DNA of 64,000 bases from the NCBI GenBank assembly GCA_965199105.1, contig CBDAQO010000002.1, positions 620,001 to 684,000 of the forward strand, read 5' to 3'. The notes beneath the pieces were generated by a model. The model was not told the DNA's origin, ran no database searches, and worked only from the letters and a program-made list of their open reading frames with translations. This DNA comes from LMUY01 sp965199105 (GTDB lineage Bacteria > Pseudomonadota > Alphaproteobacteria > Acetobacterales > Acetobacteraceae). The translations under genes were made by a program, and so were the position numbers. Of the stretch, positions 48,245 to 57,453 are shown one piece after another. Numbering within the stretch: position 1 is the stretch's first letter; each line of letters starts with the position of its first letter.

Positions 48245-51200
48245 TCAGTGAGTAAAGGTAAAAGATTGTGTGCCCGTGTTGTAGAGCGATAGTGCGCTCT
48301 TGGCCACGCTGGTGCCGTCGATCGTTGCTCCATTGATATAGAGGTTGCGATCGTAACCCAGCGACGGTTGCGGCGGGCCAGAAGCGTCATTCAAGAAGTC
48401 AATCGCGACCGTATGCGTGCCGCCGAAGCTGCCGTAGACGTCGAGCACTTGCGACTGGCCATTGCCGGCGATGGCCTGCGCCGTCTGCACGCCGCCAATC
48501 TGCTGGCCATCCACGCTCACCGTGAACTGCGCGTTGCCGCGATAGTAGTCCTCGGACAGGTTGAGCGCGAGCACGTCCGGACCGCTGCCGATGCTCGGCA
48601 GCGGCGGCGCGGGGAGCACCTCGAAGTTAAACCCGGATGAGCCCGAGTTGCTCTCCACCAAGTTGCTGCCGCCGATCGTCGTCCCGTTGATTGTGGCGGC
48701 GTCCACAAGGAACAGGCTGTTGGAGGCGTTCAGGTAATTGATCGACACGGTGTTGTTGGATTGGGAGAACGAACCCAGGAAATCAAACTCCTGCTCCTGT
48801 CCGCCCACCGCGTTGGCCGCCGTGGTTTGCACGCCGCCAATCTGCTGCCCGTTCACGTCGACGGTAAATTGGGCGCCGCCCGGCTCGCCACGCTCGGAGA
48901 CGAACATGTCGAGCTTGTCCGGGCCGGAACCGTTGCCGGTCGCGCTTGCGGCGATGGTCGGCTCGGTGAAGTTGAAGCCCGCCGAGCCGGTGTTAGCCAA
49001 GGTGATCCCGCTGCCGGGAACGTTGGCGCCGTCGATGGTGACGCCGGCGACGTTGAGCAAGCTGTTGCTGGCGTTCAGGTAGTCGATCGACACGTTGTGG
49101 GTGCCGGCGCCGAAATTGCCGAGCACATCGAACAACTCGGCTTGTCCGGCGGTGCTGCTGGCCGAAACGGTCTGCACCCCGCCGACCTGGATGCCGTCGA
49201 CGCTGATGGTGAACTGGGCGCCCCCCAGTGCGGCCCGCTCCGACATCAGCAAGGTCAGCGTGTCCGACCCGGAGCCGACCACCTCTGGCGTACCGCCGGC
49301 GCCTTCGGAAAATCCGAAGAACTCCGATCCGCTATTGGCCACCACCAAGTTGCCACCCGCAATCGCGTTCCCGTCGATGGTTGCGCTGCTGACGTCGAGC
49401 AGGCTGTTGGCGGCGTTGAGGTAATCCACCGTGACCACGTGGTTGCCGCTGCCGAAGTTGCCCTCCACGTCGAAGAGCTGGCTTTGGCCGGTCAAGCTGT
49501 TGGCGGTCGTGGTCTGCACCCCGCCGATCTGCGTGCCATCCACGCTCACGGTGAACTCGGCGCCGGTCGGCTCGGACCGTTGGGACAGGCTGAGCGCCAA
49601 CGTGTCGGATCCGGAGCCGATCACCTGCGTCCCGGTGCCGGTCGAGGCGGCGGGAACGGTAAAGCCGAACCCGGCGCTGCCGACATTGGCCAGCACCAGG
49701 CTGCTGCTCGGCACCGCCGCCGAGTTAATGGTGGCACTGTTGACCAGCAGCAGGCTGTTGGCGGCGTTGAGGTAGTCGATCGAAACGGTGTTGCTGCCGG
49801 TGGCGAAGTTGCCCTCCACGTCGAAGGTCTGGCTTTGGCCGGCCACGCTGCTGGCGGTCGTGGTCTGCACCCCGCCGATCTGCGTGCCGTCCACGCTGAC
49901 GGTGAACTGCGCACCGCTCACCGCCGCCCGCTCCGAGATGCTCAGTGCCAGCGTGTCGACGCCGGACCCGATCACGACGGTGCCGGTGCTGCTCGGGCTG
50001 CTGCTCGAACCGGAGCTGCCGCCGCCGGACGAGGGCGTGGTCACCGGCGCAACCACGGGCGTGGTCACGGGCGTGGTCACGGGCGCAGCCACGGGCGTGG
50101 TCACCGGCACGGGCGCTGCAACGGCGAGCGGGATGGCGGTGCCGGGCTTGGTGAAGGCGAAGGTCGCTGTGCCGTTATTGTTGAAGCCAAGCCCGCTGTT
50201 GGCCACGGCCGTCTCGTCGATGGTAGCGCCGTCGACGAAGAACAGGCTGTTGCTGGCGTTCAGGTAGCTGATCGCGACCGTGTGGTTGCCCACACCGAAA
50301 TTGCCCAGGATATCGAATTGCTGGGTTTGCCCGAGCACACTGTTGGCCGTCGTCGTTTGCACGCCGCCGTATTGTTGGCCATCGACGGTAATGGTGAAGT
50401 TGGCCGCGCCGGGCTGGCCACGGTCGGACACGAAGATGGCGAGCGTGTCGGCGCCCGAGCCGAGCGTGACCGGGGCCAGGCCGCTGCCGCCCTGGTTGAA
50501 GCTCAGGTCGCCGGCGCCGTTGTTGCTCAGCGTCAGCGTGCCGGCGGCGATGCCGGCGCCGTTGATGGTGGCGCTGTCGAGCGAGAGCGTGCTGTTGGAC
50601 GCGTTCAGGTAGTCGATGGTGACGGTGTTGAGGCCGGTGGCGAAGGTGCCCGCGACGTCGAACTGCTGCACCTGGCCCTGGGCGCCGTTGGCCGTGGTGG
50701 TCTGCACGCCGCCGATCTGCTGGCCGTCGACGCTGATGGTGAATTGCGCGCCGGAGTTGGCCCCGGTCTCCGAGATGAACAGGTCCAGCACGTTGGGCCC
50801 GGAGCCGAGCGAGACGGCCGCCGGCCCGGTGGTCTGGGTGAAGCTCGAGGTGACCGAGCCGTTGTTGCTCAGCGTCTGGAAGCTGCCGGGCACGTAGGTG
50901 CCATTGATGTCGACGCTGTCGATGGAGAGCGTGCTGTTGCTGGCGTTGAGGTAGGTGACGACGATGCTGTTGGCGCCGGCGGCGAAGTTGCCCAGGAAGT
51001 TGAACTGCTGGGACTGGCCGTTGGCGCTGGCCGCCGTGGTGGTCTGCACGCCGCCGATCTGCAGCCCGTTGATGGTGACGGTGAACTGCGCGCCGCCAGC
51101 CTGGCCGCTATCGGCGACATAGAGGGTGAGCGTGTCGGTGCCGGAACCGACTGTGACCACGGCCGGCGACGTCGACGCGGCCGGCGCGGTGCCGGCGGCG

Positions 51201-52510
51201 AACGGATCGACCTCGATGATGATCGGGTGGTCACTCACCTCGATCGTCACCGCACTCACGTCGGAGTAGGTGGCGATCGGCGCGGTGCCGATCAGCGGGT
51301 CGTATACCTCGATCGACTGGGCGGTTTGCCCCAGCGTCACGGTGACGGGTGTGGCGGAGTCGGGCAGGATGGTTTCGGTGGTGTTGTCCCAAAGCTCGGG
51401 CTCTTGCCACACCGCGATGTCGAACGTGCCGTTGGATTTTTCCAGCAGATAGGACGCGCCATAGATCGGCTGGCTGTTGACGTAGAGCGTGAAGATGCCG
51501 TCGTCGAACGCGGTTTCCGCCGCGGACGGGTTTAGCGTGCTGTCCACGCCGCTGATAGAATACGACAGCGTGCCCGGCGTGAAGTTGGCGGCATTGCTAC
51601 CCGGGTCGGCGAGGATGGTGGTCAGGTTATGGATCGCCGTCCCATCGGGCTTGGGCGCGCCGGTGACGGTGAACAGGCCGAAATGCTCTTCGCTGCCCTG
51701 GGTGCTGGTGGGGTCGCTGATCTGGTCGAGCAGTTCATAGAGTCCGACCGCGGTGGCGCCGTCCAGCAGCAGATCGAAAATCAGGTCGAGTTCGTAACGC
51801 TCGGCGACGTAGTCGGGCAGGCTGCCGGTGATCGAGATGCCGGGTGCGACCGATGGGTTGCCGGTTTCGGTGACGACGAAGGGGTCGTTCGGCGTGCCTG
51901 AGTTGTTCACCAGCACGTAGTAGCTGTCATAGATTTGCGGCGGGTATGGGCCTGCATAGGTATGGACGGCGCCGTATCCGGTATTGGCCGATTGGTTGCC
52001 CAGCGACGTGTAGACGGCCGGGTTCATCGAGCCGATGGAGTAGGTGATGTCACCAATGCTGCTCAGCAGCGGGTCGGCCTTAATCGCCGCGTAAAGCTGG
52101 TCCTGGTAGGCCTGCGCGGCCGCCAAGCCGGACGGCGGCACTTCGTTCTGGCCGGTGACGAAGGCCACCATGCCGGGATACAACGTTTCAAGTTGGTTCA
52201 GATCGCTGATGGCCGTGGCGACCGACGTTGCCGGCGACACCACCAAGTTGAACCGGATGCCCGCGGCCATCGCTGCTTCCACCAGGCCGAGATAGTGCAG
52301 ACCGCCGCCACCGGTGAAGCTGAGGCCGTCGAGCGACGCGCCGGCGAGCGAGAGGCCGAGATACTCGAACTCCGAGACGAACGAGCCCGACAGCGTGGCA
52401 TAGGCATCGTTGGCGTCGTTAAGGTGAGTGTCGACGCCGATGCTCGCGATGAAGTCGAAGGTCGATTGGGCCTGCACGGGGGCAGGCGTGGTGGTTGGCG
52501 CGGTCTGCAT
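48245..52510 (-). CDS. Glycosidase-like protein with eight CBM60-like modules
   Basis: The 1,421-residue protein is a paralogue of the 1,070-residue one downstream, with the same N-terminal domain (about 18-320; Glu123 in GQNEVPP and Glu215 in VTETGNP at matching positions) and the same beta linker. Eight modules follow (about 448-1421), three before and five after a threonine/proline spacer with repeated PVTTP units and a Ser/Gly run (about 800-840). The last module has the full loop with DRNLYINGATIDG; the first seven have a shorter LNASNSLL-type loop. There is no signal peptide, and the end is QSFTFTH. Export by a type I system is possible, but none is encoded here. It probably binds and perhaps cleaves a polysaccharide outside the cell. 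Confidence 0.75.
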   Translation of the reverse strand: MQTAPTTTPAPVQAQSTFDFIASIGVDTHLNDANDAYATLSGSFVSEFEYLGLSLAGASLDGLSFTGGGGLHYLGLVEAAMAAGIRFNLVVSPATSVATAISDLNQLETLYPGMVAFVTGQNEVPPSGLAAAQAYQDQLYAAIKADPLLSSIGDITYSIGSMNPAVYTSLGNQSANTGYGAVHTYAGPYPPQIYDSYYVLVNNSGTPNDPFVVTETGNPSVAPGISITGSLPDYVAERYELDLIFDLLLDGATAVGLYELLDQISDPTSTQGSEEHFGLFTVTGAPKPDGTAIHNLTTILADPGSNAANFTPGTLSYSISGVDSTLNPSAAETAFDDGIFTLYVNSQPIYGASYLLEKSNGTFDIAVWQEPELWDNTTETILPDSATPVTVTLGQTAQSIEVYDPLIGTAPIATYSDVSAVTIEVSDHPIIIEVDPFAAGTAPAASTSPAVVTVGSGTDTLTLYVADSGQAGGAQFTVTINGLQIGGVQTTTAASANGQSQQFNFLGNFAAGANSIVVTYLNASNSTLSIDSVDINGTYVPGSFQTLSNNGSVTSSFTQTTGPAAVSLGSGPNVLDLFISETGANSGAQFTISVDGQQIGGVQTTTANGAQGQVQQFDVAGTFATGLNTVTIDYLNASNSTLSLDSATINGAGIAAGTLTLSNNGAGDLSFNQGGSGLAPVTLGSGADTLAIFVSDRGQPGAANFTITVDGQQYGGVQTTTANSVLGQTQQFDILGNFGVGNHTVAISYLNASNSLFFVDGATIDETAVANSGLGFNNNGTATFAFTKPGTAIPLAVAAPVPVTTPVAAPVTTPVTTPVVAPVTTPSSGGGSSGSSSSPSSTGTVVIGSGVDTLALSISERAAVSGAQFTVSVDGTQIGGVQTTTASSVAGQSQTFDVEGNFATGSNTVSIDYLNAANSLLLVNSATINSAAVPSSSLVLANVGSAGFGFTVPAASTGTGTQVIGSGSDTLALSLSQRSEPTGAEFTVSVDGTQIGGVQTTTANSLTGQSQLFDVEGNFGSGNHVVTVDYLNAANSLLDVSSATIDGNAIAGGNLVVANSGSEFFGFSEGAGGTPEVVGSGSDTLTLLMSERAALGGAQFTISVDGIQVGGVQTVSASSTAGQAELFDVLGNFGAGTHNVSIDYLNASNSLLNVAGVTIDGANVPGSGITLANTGSAGFNFTEPTIAASATGNGSGPDKLDMFVSERGEPGGAQFTVDVNGQQIGGVQTTAANAVGGQEQEFDFLGSFSQSNNTVSINYLNASNSLFLVDAATINGTTIGGSNLVESNSGSSGFNFEVLPAPPLPSIGSGPDVLALNLSEDYYRGNAQFTVSVDGQQIGGVQTAQAIAGNGQSQVLDVYGSFGGTHTVAIDFLNDASGPPQPSLGYDRNLYINGATIDGTSVAKSALSLYNTGTQSFTFTH

Positions 52511-52934
52511 GGATTTCTTCCATTCCCGTATATTGCAGTATCAAATCGCACTCTTCCGGACGAAAGAGCTTAGCGGCGCTCCACCGGCTTGGGCCTTGCT
52601 TGGCCCGCCGCAAGCGAAACGAAGGGACGCGATTGCGCCCCAAAACTCTGGCAGCCTGCAGCATGGTTCGCCGTCTGCCACGGCAGGTTATCCTGTGATC
52701 CCAGCAGTGTCTCACGAACTCGTGAGTGCCATGACCACGGCTCCCCCTTAAAGCGCATCGATGCTGCGGGCAAGGATTACATCGGCATCTTATCGTCTTT
52801 TATATTTAGATTTTGCCGTGATTGTTGCGTGGTCGAATGTTACTGCGGCCGCTCGCACCAGCGCTCGCGGGGCAAGAAGATCAGCGCGGTCAAGCCGCTA
52901 GCCACCTCCGCGTCACCTGCGTATAACGCGGCGC
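52511..52934. other. 424-bp divergent non-coding region between the CBM-rich gene and hldD
   Basis: No convincing gene is present. A perfect palindrome CTCACGA-AC-TCGTGAG lies at 52711-52726 and could be an operator. An AT-rich stretch (TTTTATATTTAGATTTTG, about 52798-52815) stands out against the GC-rich surroundings and may contain promoter elements for one or both genes. GGAAGAAA before 52510 serves as the ribosome-binding site of the CBM-rich gene. Confidence 0.5.
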
Positions 52935-53909
52935 ATGATCCTTATTACCGGCGGTGCCGGCTTTATCGGCTCGCATCTCAATGCTGCGTTGGCGCAGGCC
53001 GGGTTTGATGTTGCCGTGGTGGATTGGCTCGGCTCGCAAGGCAAGTGGCGCAATCTCGCGGCGCATCCGCCCATGCAAATCATCTCACCAGATGCACTCG
53101 TTGCTTTCCTTGCGACTGGTCCAGCGGTCGAGATCGTGTTTCATCTTGGTGCAATTAGTGAGACGACCGCGTCTGACGGTGACTTGGTCTGGCGCACCAA
53201 CGTCGAACTGTCATCAATAATCTGGCAGTGGTGCACTTCTCATAGCGTGCGACTGGTCTACGCTTCGTCGGCTGCAACCTACGGCGATGGGACTGCTGGC
53301 TTCGACGATGATCTTGCAGCGCTGGACACGCTCAAGCCACGCAATTTGTATGGTTGGTCCAAACACGTGTTCGACCGCAAGGTGGCAAAGCTGCTGGCGG
53401 CCGGTGCGCCGCGGCCGCCGCAATGGGCGGGGCTCAAACTATTCAATGTATACGGCCCTAATGAATACCATAAGGGCAACATGATTTCGGTCGTCAAAGT
53501 CAAATACGATGAAATCAGGGCCGGTCATGCGCCGAAGTTGTTTCGCTCGGTTCAACCCGGCCTGCCGGATGGGCAACAAATGCGCGACTTCGTTTGGGTG
53601 GGCGATGTCGTGGCCGTGATGCTGTGGCTACTTGAGACGCCCTCCGTCAGCGGCCTGTTCAATGTCGGCACCGGCACGGCGCGGTCCTACCTGCAACTTG
53701 CCGACGCGCTGTGCCGGGCTTGCAACGTTCCGGCGCAAGCCGAATTCGTCGACATGCCACCGGGGCTTCGTGGCGGCTACCAGGCCTTTACCCAGGCCTC
53801 CATCGACCGCCTGCGCGCGGCTGGCTATGCGGGGCAATTCACCGTGCTAGAAGAGGGCATCCGGCGCTACGTCGTCGATTATTTAGACACGCCGGACCCA
53901 TATATTTGA
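52935..53909 (+). CDS. hldD: ADP-L-glycero-D-manno-heptose 6-epimerase
   Basis: The 324-residue short-chain dehydrogenase-like enzyme starts with the nucleotide-binding motif ITGGAGFIGSH. It has the catalytic YGWSK (Tyr-x3-Lys) preceded by VYASSAATYGDG, and the HldD-type FNVYGPNEYHKGNMISV and DFVWVGDVV. It makes the heptose precursor of the lipopolysaccharide inner core. Codon use is slightly less GC-rich than the neighbours. The stop overlaps an in-frame TTG of the next gene. Confidence 0.93.
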   Translation: MILITGGAGFIGSHLNAALAQAGFDVAVVDWLGSQGKWRNLAAHPPMQIISPDALVAFLATGPAVEIVFHLGAISETTASDGDLVWRTNVELSSIIWQWCTSHSVRLVYASSAATYGDGTAGFDDDLAALDTLKPRNLYGWSKHVFDRKVAKLLAAGAPRPPQWAGLKLFNVYGPNEYHKGNMISVVKVKYDEIRAGHAPKLFRSVQPGLPDGQQMRDFVWVGDVVAVMLWLLETPSVSGLFNVGTGTARSYLQLADALCRACNVPAQAEFVDMPPGLRGGYQAFTQASIDRLRAAGYAGQFTVLEEGIRRYVVDYLDTPDPYI

Positions 53910-53914
53910 CCCAC

Positions 53915-54721
53915 GTGCTGACTTTCCCGAACTTTGATCCCGTTCTGATACAGATCGGGCCGTTCGCGATCCGCTGGTATGCGCTGGCCTACATATCCGG
54001 CCTGCTGATCGGCTGGTGGTTGCTGCGCAAGCTGGTGCGCCGCATCCCGGTTGTCGCCACGCTCGAGCAGACCGACGACTTCCTCACCTGGGCGGCACTC
54101 GGCGTCGTGCTCGGCGGGCGCTTGGGCTACGTGCTGTTCTACCAGCCGGCGCACTTCCTGGCCCACCCGCTCGACATCTTCGCGGTGTGGCAGGGCGGCA
54201 TGAGCTTCCATGGCGGTGCGCTCGGCGTGATCATCGCGCTGGCGGTGTTCTGCCGCCAGCAGCGCATCCCGCTGCTCGGGTTCGCCGACCGGGTTGCCGT
54301 GGTCACGCCGGTCGGCCTTGGGCTGGGGCGCATCGCCAACTTCATCAATGGCGAGCTCTGGGGCCGTCCGGCGCCCGCCTGGGTGCCTTGGGCGATGATC
54401 TTTCCCCGCGCCGGAGACATTCCTCGCTATCCGAGCCAAATCTACCAGGCGATCCTCGAGGGCCTGCTGCTGTTCACCCTGCTGTGGCTGCTCGCGCGGC
54501 GGGACACTGTGCGGGCGCGCTTCGGGCTGCTCTCGGGCGTGTTCCTGGTCGGCTACGCAGTGGCGCGCAGCGTGGGCGAGCTGTTCCGCGAGCCGGATGC
54601 GTTCCGCGGCTACCTGCTCGCCGGGTCGACCGAGGGGCAGTTGCTGTCCGTCCCGATGCTGGTCGCGGGGGTATGGCTCATCCTGCGGGCGTGCTCGCGG
54701 CGGCCGGTCCCCGCCGTGTAG
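53915..54721 (+). CDS. lgt: Prolipoprotein diacylglyceryl transferase
   Basis: The 268-residue inner-membrane enzyme transfers diacylglycerol from phosphatidylglycerol to the lipobox cysteine of prolipoproteins. Family features are IGPFAIRWYALAYISGLLIGWW, ALGVVLGGRLGYVLFY, GGMSFHGGALG (with the essential His), GLGLGRIANFINGELWGRP and a final SVGELFREPD. The GTG at 53915 gives the usual MLTFPNFDP start; a TTG at 53906 overlapping the hldD stop is an alternative. Confidence 0.95.
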   Translation: MLTFPNFDPVLIQIGPFAIRWYALAYISGLLIGWWLLRKLVRRIPVVATLEQTDDFLTWAALGVVLGGRLGYVLFYQPAHFLAHPLDIFAVWQGGMSFHGGALGVIIALAVFCRQQRIPLLGFADRVAVVTPVGLGLGRIANFINGELWGRPAPAWVPWAMIFPRAGDIPRYPSQIYQAILEGLLLFTLLWLLARRDTVRARFGLLSGVFLVGYAVARSVGELFREPDAFRGYLLAGSTEGQLLSVPMLVAGVWLILRACSRRPVPAV

Positions 54722-54732
54722 CGCCGGCTGCG

Positions 54733-55701
54733 ATGGAGCGCCTCGATCACTTCATGGCCCGGGCCAACGCGCGCTATTATGCCGAGCATGACCCGTTTGC
54801 CGATTTCACCACCGCGCCCGAGATCAGCCAGGCGTTCGGTGAGGTTCTGGGGGCGTGGGCGGCCGTCACCTGGGAGGCCATGGCCCGGCCCGAACCGGTG
54901 CTGCTGGTCGAGGCCGGGCCGGGGCGCGGCACTCTGATGGAGGACGCGCTGCGGGCGGTGGCCAAGGTAGCGCCGGCGTTCCGCGCGGCCATCCGGCTGC
55001 ATCTGGTCGAGACCTCGCCCCGGCTGCGCGCGATCCAGGCGGGGCGGCTGCCCGGCGCGACGTGGCACGACCGGCTGGAGCAGGTGCCAGCGGGGCCGGC
55101 CATCCTGCTGGCCAACGAGTTCCTGGACGCCCTGCCGATCCGCCAGTTCCGCCGCCGCGGGGGCGCCTGGTTCGAGCGCTTCGTGGCCGATGGCGCCTGG
55201 GTGGAGCAACAAGCCGTGCCGCCGGCGGACCTCCCGGGGATGGATGGCGAGGCCGACACCTTACAAGAGTATCGCGACCCGGCGCTTGCGGCCGACATCG
55301 GCGCGCGGCTGCGGCAGGCGCCGGGGGCGGCCTTGTTCCTGGATTACGGCCCCACCGCCAGCGGCCCTGGCGACAGCCTGCAGGCGCTGCGGGAGGGCAA
55401 GCCGGCCGACCCGCTCGCCGAGCCCGGCACGGCGGACCTCACCGCGCACGTCGACTTCGCCGCCTTCGCCCGCGCCGCCGTGGTGCCGGCCTATGGCCCC
55501 ATTCCGCAAGGCAAGTTCCTGACCGCGCTCGGTTTGTTCGGCCGCATCGACCGGCTGGCGCGCACCCGGCCCTGGCGCGAGGGGGCGGCGATGATCCAGG
55601 CCGGCCGCCGCCTGGCCGAGCCGGACCGCATGGGCGCGCTGTTCAAGGCCCTGGCGCTGACCTCGCCCGGCCTGCCCACCCCCGCCGGGTTCGAGCCATG
55701 A
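54733..55701 (+). CDS. MidA/NDUFAF7-type SAM-dependent methyltransferase
   Basis: The 322-residue protein has the family layout: RYYAEHDPFADFTTAPEISQAFGE near the start, the SAM loop LVEAGPGRGTLMED, then LLANEFLDALPIRQF and ALFLDYGP. Mitochondrial relatives (NDUFAF7) methylate an arginine of complex I subunit NDUFS2; a bacterial equivalent role is likely but not shown. The ATG at 54733 lies 11 bp after lgt; an in-frame ATG at 54673 inside lgt is possible. The stop overlaps pgeF by ATGA. Confidence 0.9.
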   Translation: MERLDHFMARANARYYAEHDPFADFTTAPEISQAFGEVLGAWAAVTWEAMARPEPVLLVEAGPGRGTLMEDALRAVAKVAPAFRAAIRLHLVETSPRLRAIQAGRLPGATWHDRLEQVPAGPAILLANEFLDALPIRQFRRRGGAWFERFVADGAWVEQQAVPPADLPGMDGEADTLQEYRDPALAADIGARLRQAPGAALFLDYGPTASGPGDSLQALREGKPADPLAEPGTADLTAHVDFAAFARAAVVPAYGPIPQGKFLTALGLFGRIDRLARTRPWREGAAMIQAGRRLAEPDRMGALFKALALTSPGLPTPAGFEP

Positions 55702-56456
55702 CGCCCTGCCTGCGCGCCGAGACCCTGGCGGTCCCGCATGGCTTCTTCACGCGGGCGGGCGGCGTGTCGGCTGGGCCCTATGCCAGCCTGAACGGCAGCC
55801 TTTCCGGCGGTGACGACCCGGCGTCGGTGCTGGAGAACCGCCGCCGGGTCGCCGCCACGTTGGGTGCGGCGACGCTGCTCGGCCTGCACCAGGTGCATGG
55901 CGCGGCGGTGGCGCGCGTGAGCGAGCCTTGGGACCCTGGGCAAGGCCCGCGCGCGGACGCCATGGTCACCGACCGGCCGGGCCTCGCCTTGGGCATCATC
56001 ACGGCCGACTGCGCCCCGGTGCTGTTCACCGCCCCGGGGATGGTCGGCGCGGCGCATGCCGGCTGGCGCGGCGCGCTGGCGGGCGTGCTGGAGCAGGTGG
56101 TGGCGGCGCTGGGCGGTGTGGCGGTGCGGGCGGTGGTCGGCCCCTGCATCGGCCCGGCCTCCTACGAGGTGGCGGCGGACCTGCGCGACGCCGTGCTGGC
56201 GCGCGACCCGGCGGATGCGCGCTTTCTTGCCGATGCCCGCCCCGGCCACTGGCGATTCGACCTGCCGGGCTATTGCGTCGCCCGGCTGGTGGCGGCCGGC
56301 GCGCAGGCCACCCTGCTGCCGGCCGACACGCTGCCCGACCCGGCGCGGTTCTTCAGCCATCGCCGCCGCACCCTGGCCGGCGGCGGCGCCATCGGTCACC
56401 AGATGTCCGCCATCGCCCTACCCGCCATCGCCCTGGCCCCCCGAGCCGCGCAATGA
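55698..56456 (+). CDS. pgeF: Peptidoglycan editing factor / purine nucleoside phosphorylase (YfiH family)
   Basis: The 252-residue protein has the zinc-binding set of the YfiH/LACC1 family: GLHQVHGAAV (His), TADCAPVLF (Cys) and GAAHAGWRG (His), with HGFFTRAGGVSAG near the start. Family members act on purine nucleosides, and E. coli YfiH/PgeF prevents L-Ser misincorporation into peptidoglycan. The ATG overlaps the preceding stop, and its own stop overlaps the lipoprotein gene, so three genes are translationally linked. Confidence 0.92.
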   Translation: MTPCLRAETLAVPHGFFTRAGGVSAGPYASLNGSLSGGDDPASVLENRRRVAATLGAATLLGLHQVHGAAVARVSEPWDPGQGPRADAMVTDRPGLALGIITADCAPVLFTAPGMVGAAHAGWRGALAGVLEQVVAALGGVAVRAVVGPCIGPASYEVAADLRDAVLARDPADARFLADARPGHWRFDLPGYCVARLVAAGAQATLLPADTLPDPARFFSHRRRTLAGGGAIGHQMSAIALPAIALAPRAAQ

Positions 56457-57397
56457 GAGCGGCCACTTGCCGCCGGGTCGCCGCGTTCGGGCTTGCGCTG
56501 CTCCTGGCCGGCTGTGGCGACCTGCCGCAGCCGTTCCGCGACCGGCCCGGCGCCGTCGCCACCCGCCTGTCGCAGCCGCCGCCGGCGCGCCTGGCGATCC
56601 CGCTGCCCACCCAGTCCCTGCTGACCGACGAAGCGGCGCAGAGCTGGTCGCACGCGCTGGCGGACGCGTTGGTGGCGCAGGAGCTGCCCGTCACCGCCGC
56701 GGCGGCGCGGCCGGGGGATTGGCGGCTGCTGCTCACCGCCGAGCTGCAGAACGGTGCGGTGATCCCGACCTACACCGTGACCGATCCGCACGGCGTACCG
56801 CAGGGGGCCAGCCAGGGCGCGCCGATCGCCCCCGCCGACTGGGCCGCCGGGCAGCCGCAAACCTTCAAGGCCGCCGCGGACGAGGAGGCGCCCAAGGTGG
56901 TGGCCCTGCTCGGCGGCATCGAGGCGCGGCGGGAGCTGAGCGACCCGCACAGCCTGCTCAACCGCCCGCCGGTAATCTACTTCAAGGGCGTGACCGGCGC
57001 GCCGGGGGACGGCAACACGTCGCTCTCCAGCCAGATGAAGCAGCGCCTGCCCAACCTCGGCGAGGTGATGCAGGACACCGCGAAGGGCGCCGACTACACG
57101 CTGGCCGGCGAGATCAAGACCGCGCCCGGCGCCAACAACACCACCCGCGTCGAAATCCAGTGGATCGTGGACGACATCACCGGCAACGAGCGCGGCCGCG
57201 TGGTGCAGATCAACGAGGTGCCGCTGCATTCGCTGGACAGCTATTGGGGGGACGTGGCGGTGACCGTCGCCACCGAGGCGGCCGGCGGCGTGCAGGAGGT
57301 GATCAACCAGGCCAGCGGCCGGGCCACCGCGCCCGCCGCCGCGGCCGCGCTCGGGCCCGCCAAGGCGACGGACGCCGCCAAGCCGCCCGGCGGATGA
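56453..57397 (+). CDS. Conserved lipoprotein of unknown function
   Basis: The 314-residue protein has a lipoprotein signal peptide with lipobox LLLAGC (Cys about residue 22). A Pro-rich stretch follows, then a domain with DEAAQSWSHALADALVAQ, GDWRLLLTAELQNG, TYTVTDPHGV and a C-terminal ADYTLAGEIKTAPGANN and RVEIQWIVDDITGNERG, the last resembling lipoproteins that carry a beta-rich outer-membrane domain. I do not know a named family. It overlaps pgeF by ATGA and precedes prs by 56 bp. An Ala-rich low-complexity tail ends it. Confidence 0.78.
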   Translation: MRAATCRRVAAFGLALLLAGCGDLPQPFRDRPGAVATRLSQPPPARLAIPLPTQSLLTDEAAQSWSHALADALVAQELPVTAAAARPGDWRLLLTAELQNGAVIPTYTVTDPHGVPQGASQGAPIAPADWAAGQPQTFKAAADEEAPKVVALLGGIEARRELSDPHSLLNRPPVIYFKGVTGAPGDGNTSLSSQMKQRLPNLGEVMQDTAKGADYTLAGEIKTAPGANNTTRVEIQWIVDDITGNERGRVVQINEVPLHSLDSYWGDVAVTVATEAAGGVQEVINQASGRATAPAAAAALGPAKATDAAKPPGG

Positions 57398-57453
57398 CAT
57401 TGGGATGACCAATTGCTAGAACCGCCAGGCCGCCGACCGGGATTGTGCACGCC

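Noticed and set aside
48245..51165. Regularly spaced near-identical DNA words, at first sight a CRISPR or minisatellite array
   Set aside because: The period is about 320-330 bp and the words are parts of in-frame protein modules; there are no 25-40 bp identical repeats with unique spacers.
48761..51535. A 924-codon plus-strand frame opposite the eight-module protein
   Set aside because: The repeats of the true gene simply produce a repetitive antisense string rich in Arg, Gly, Val and His; no domain can be recognised.
52428..52751. A possible small gene in the gap before hldD
   Set aside because: The frame overlaps the start of the CBM-rich gene in antisense, has no ribosome-binding site and encodes nothing recognisable.
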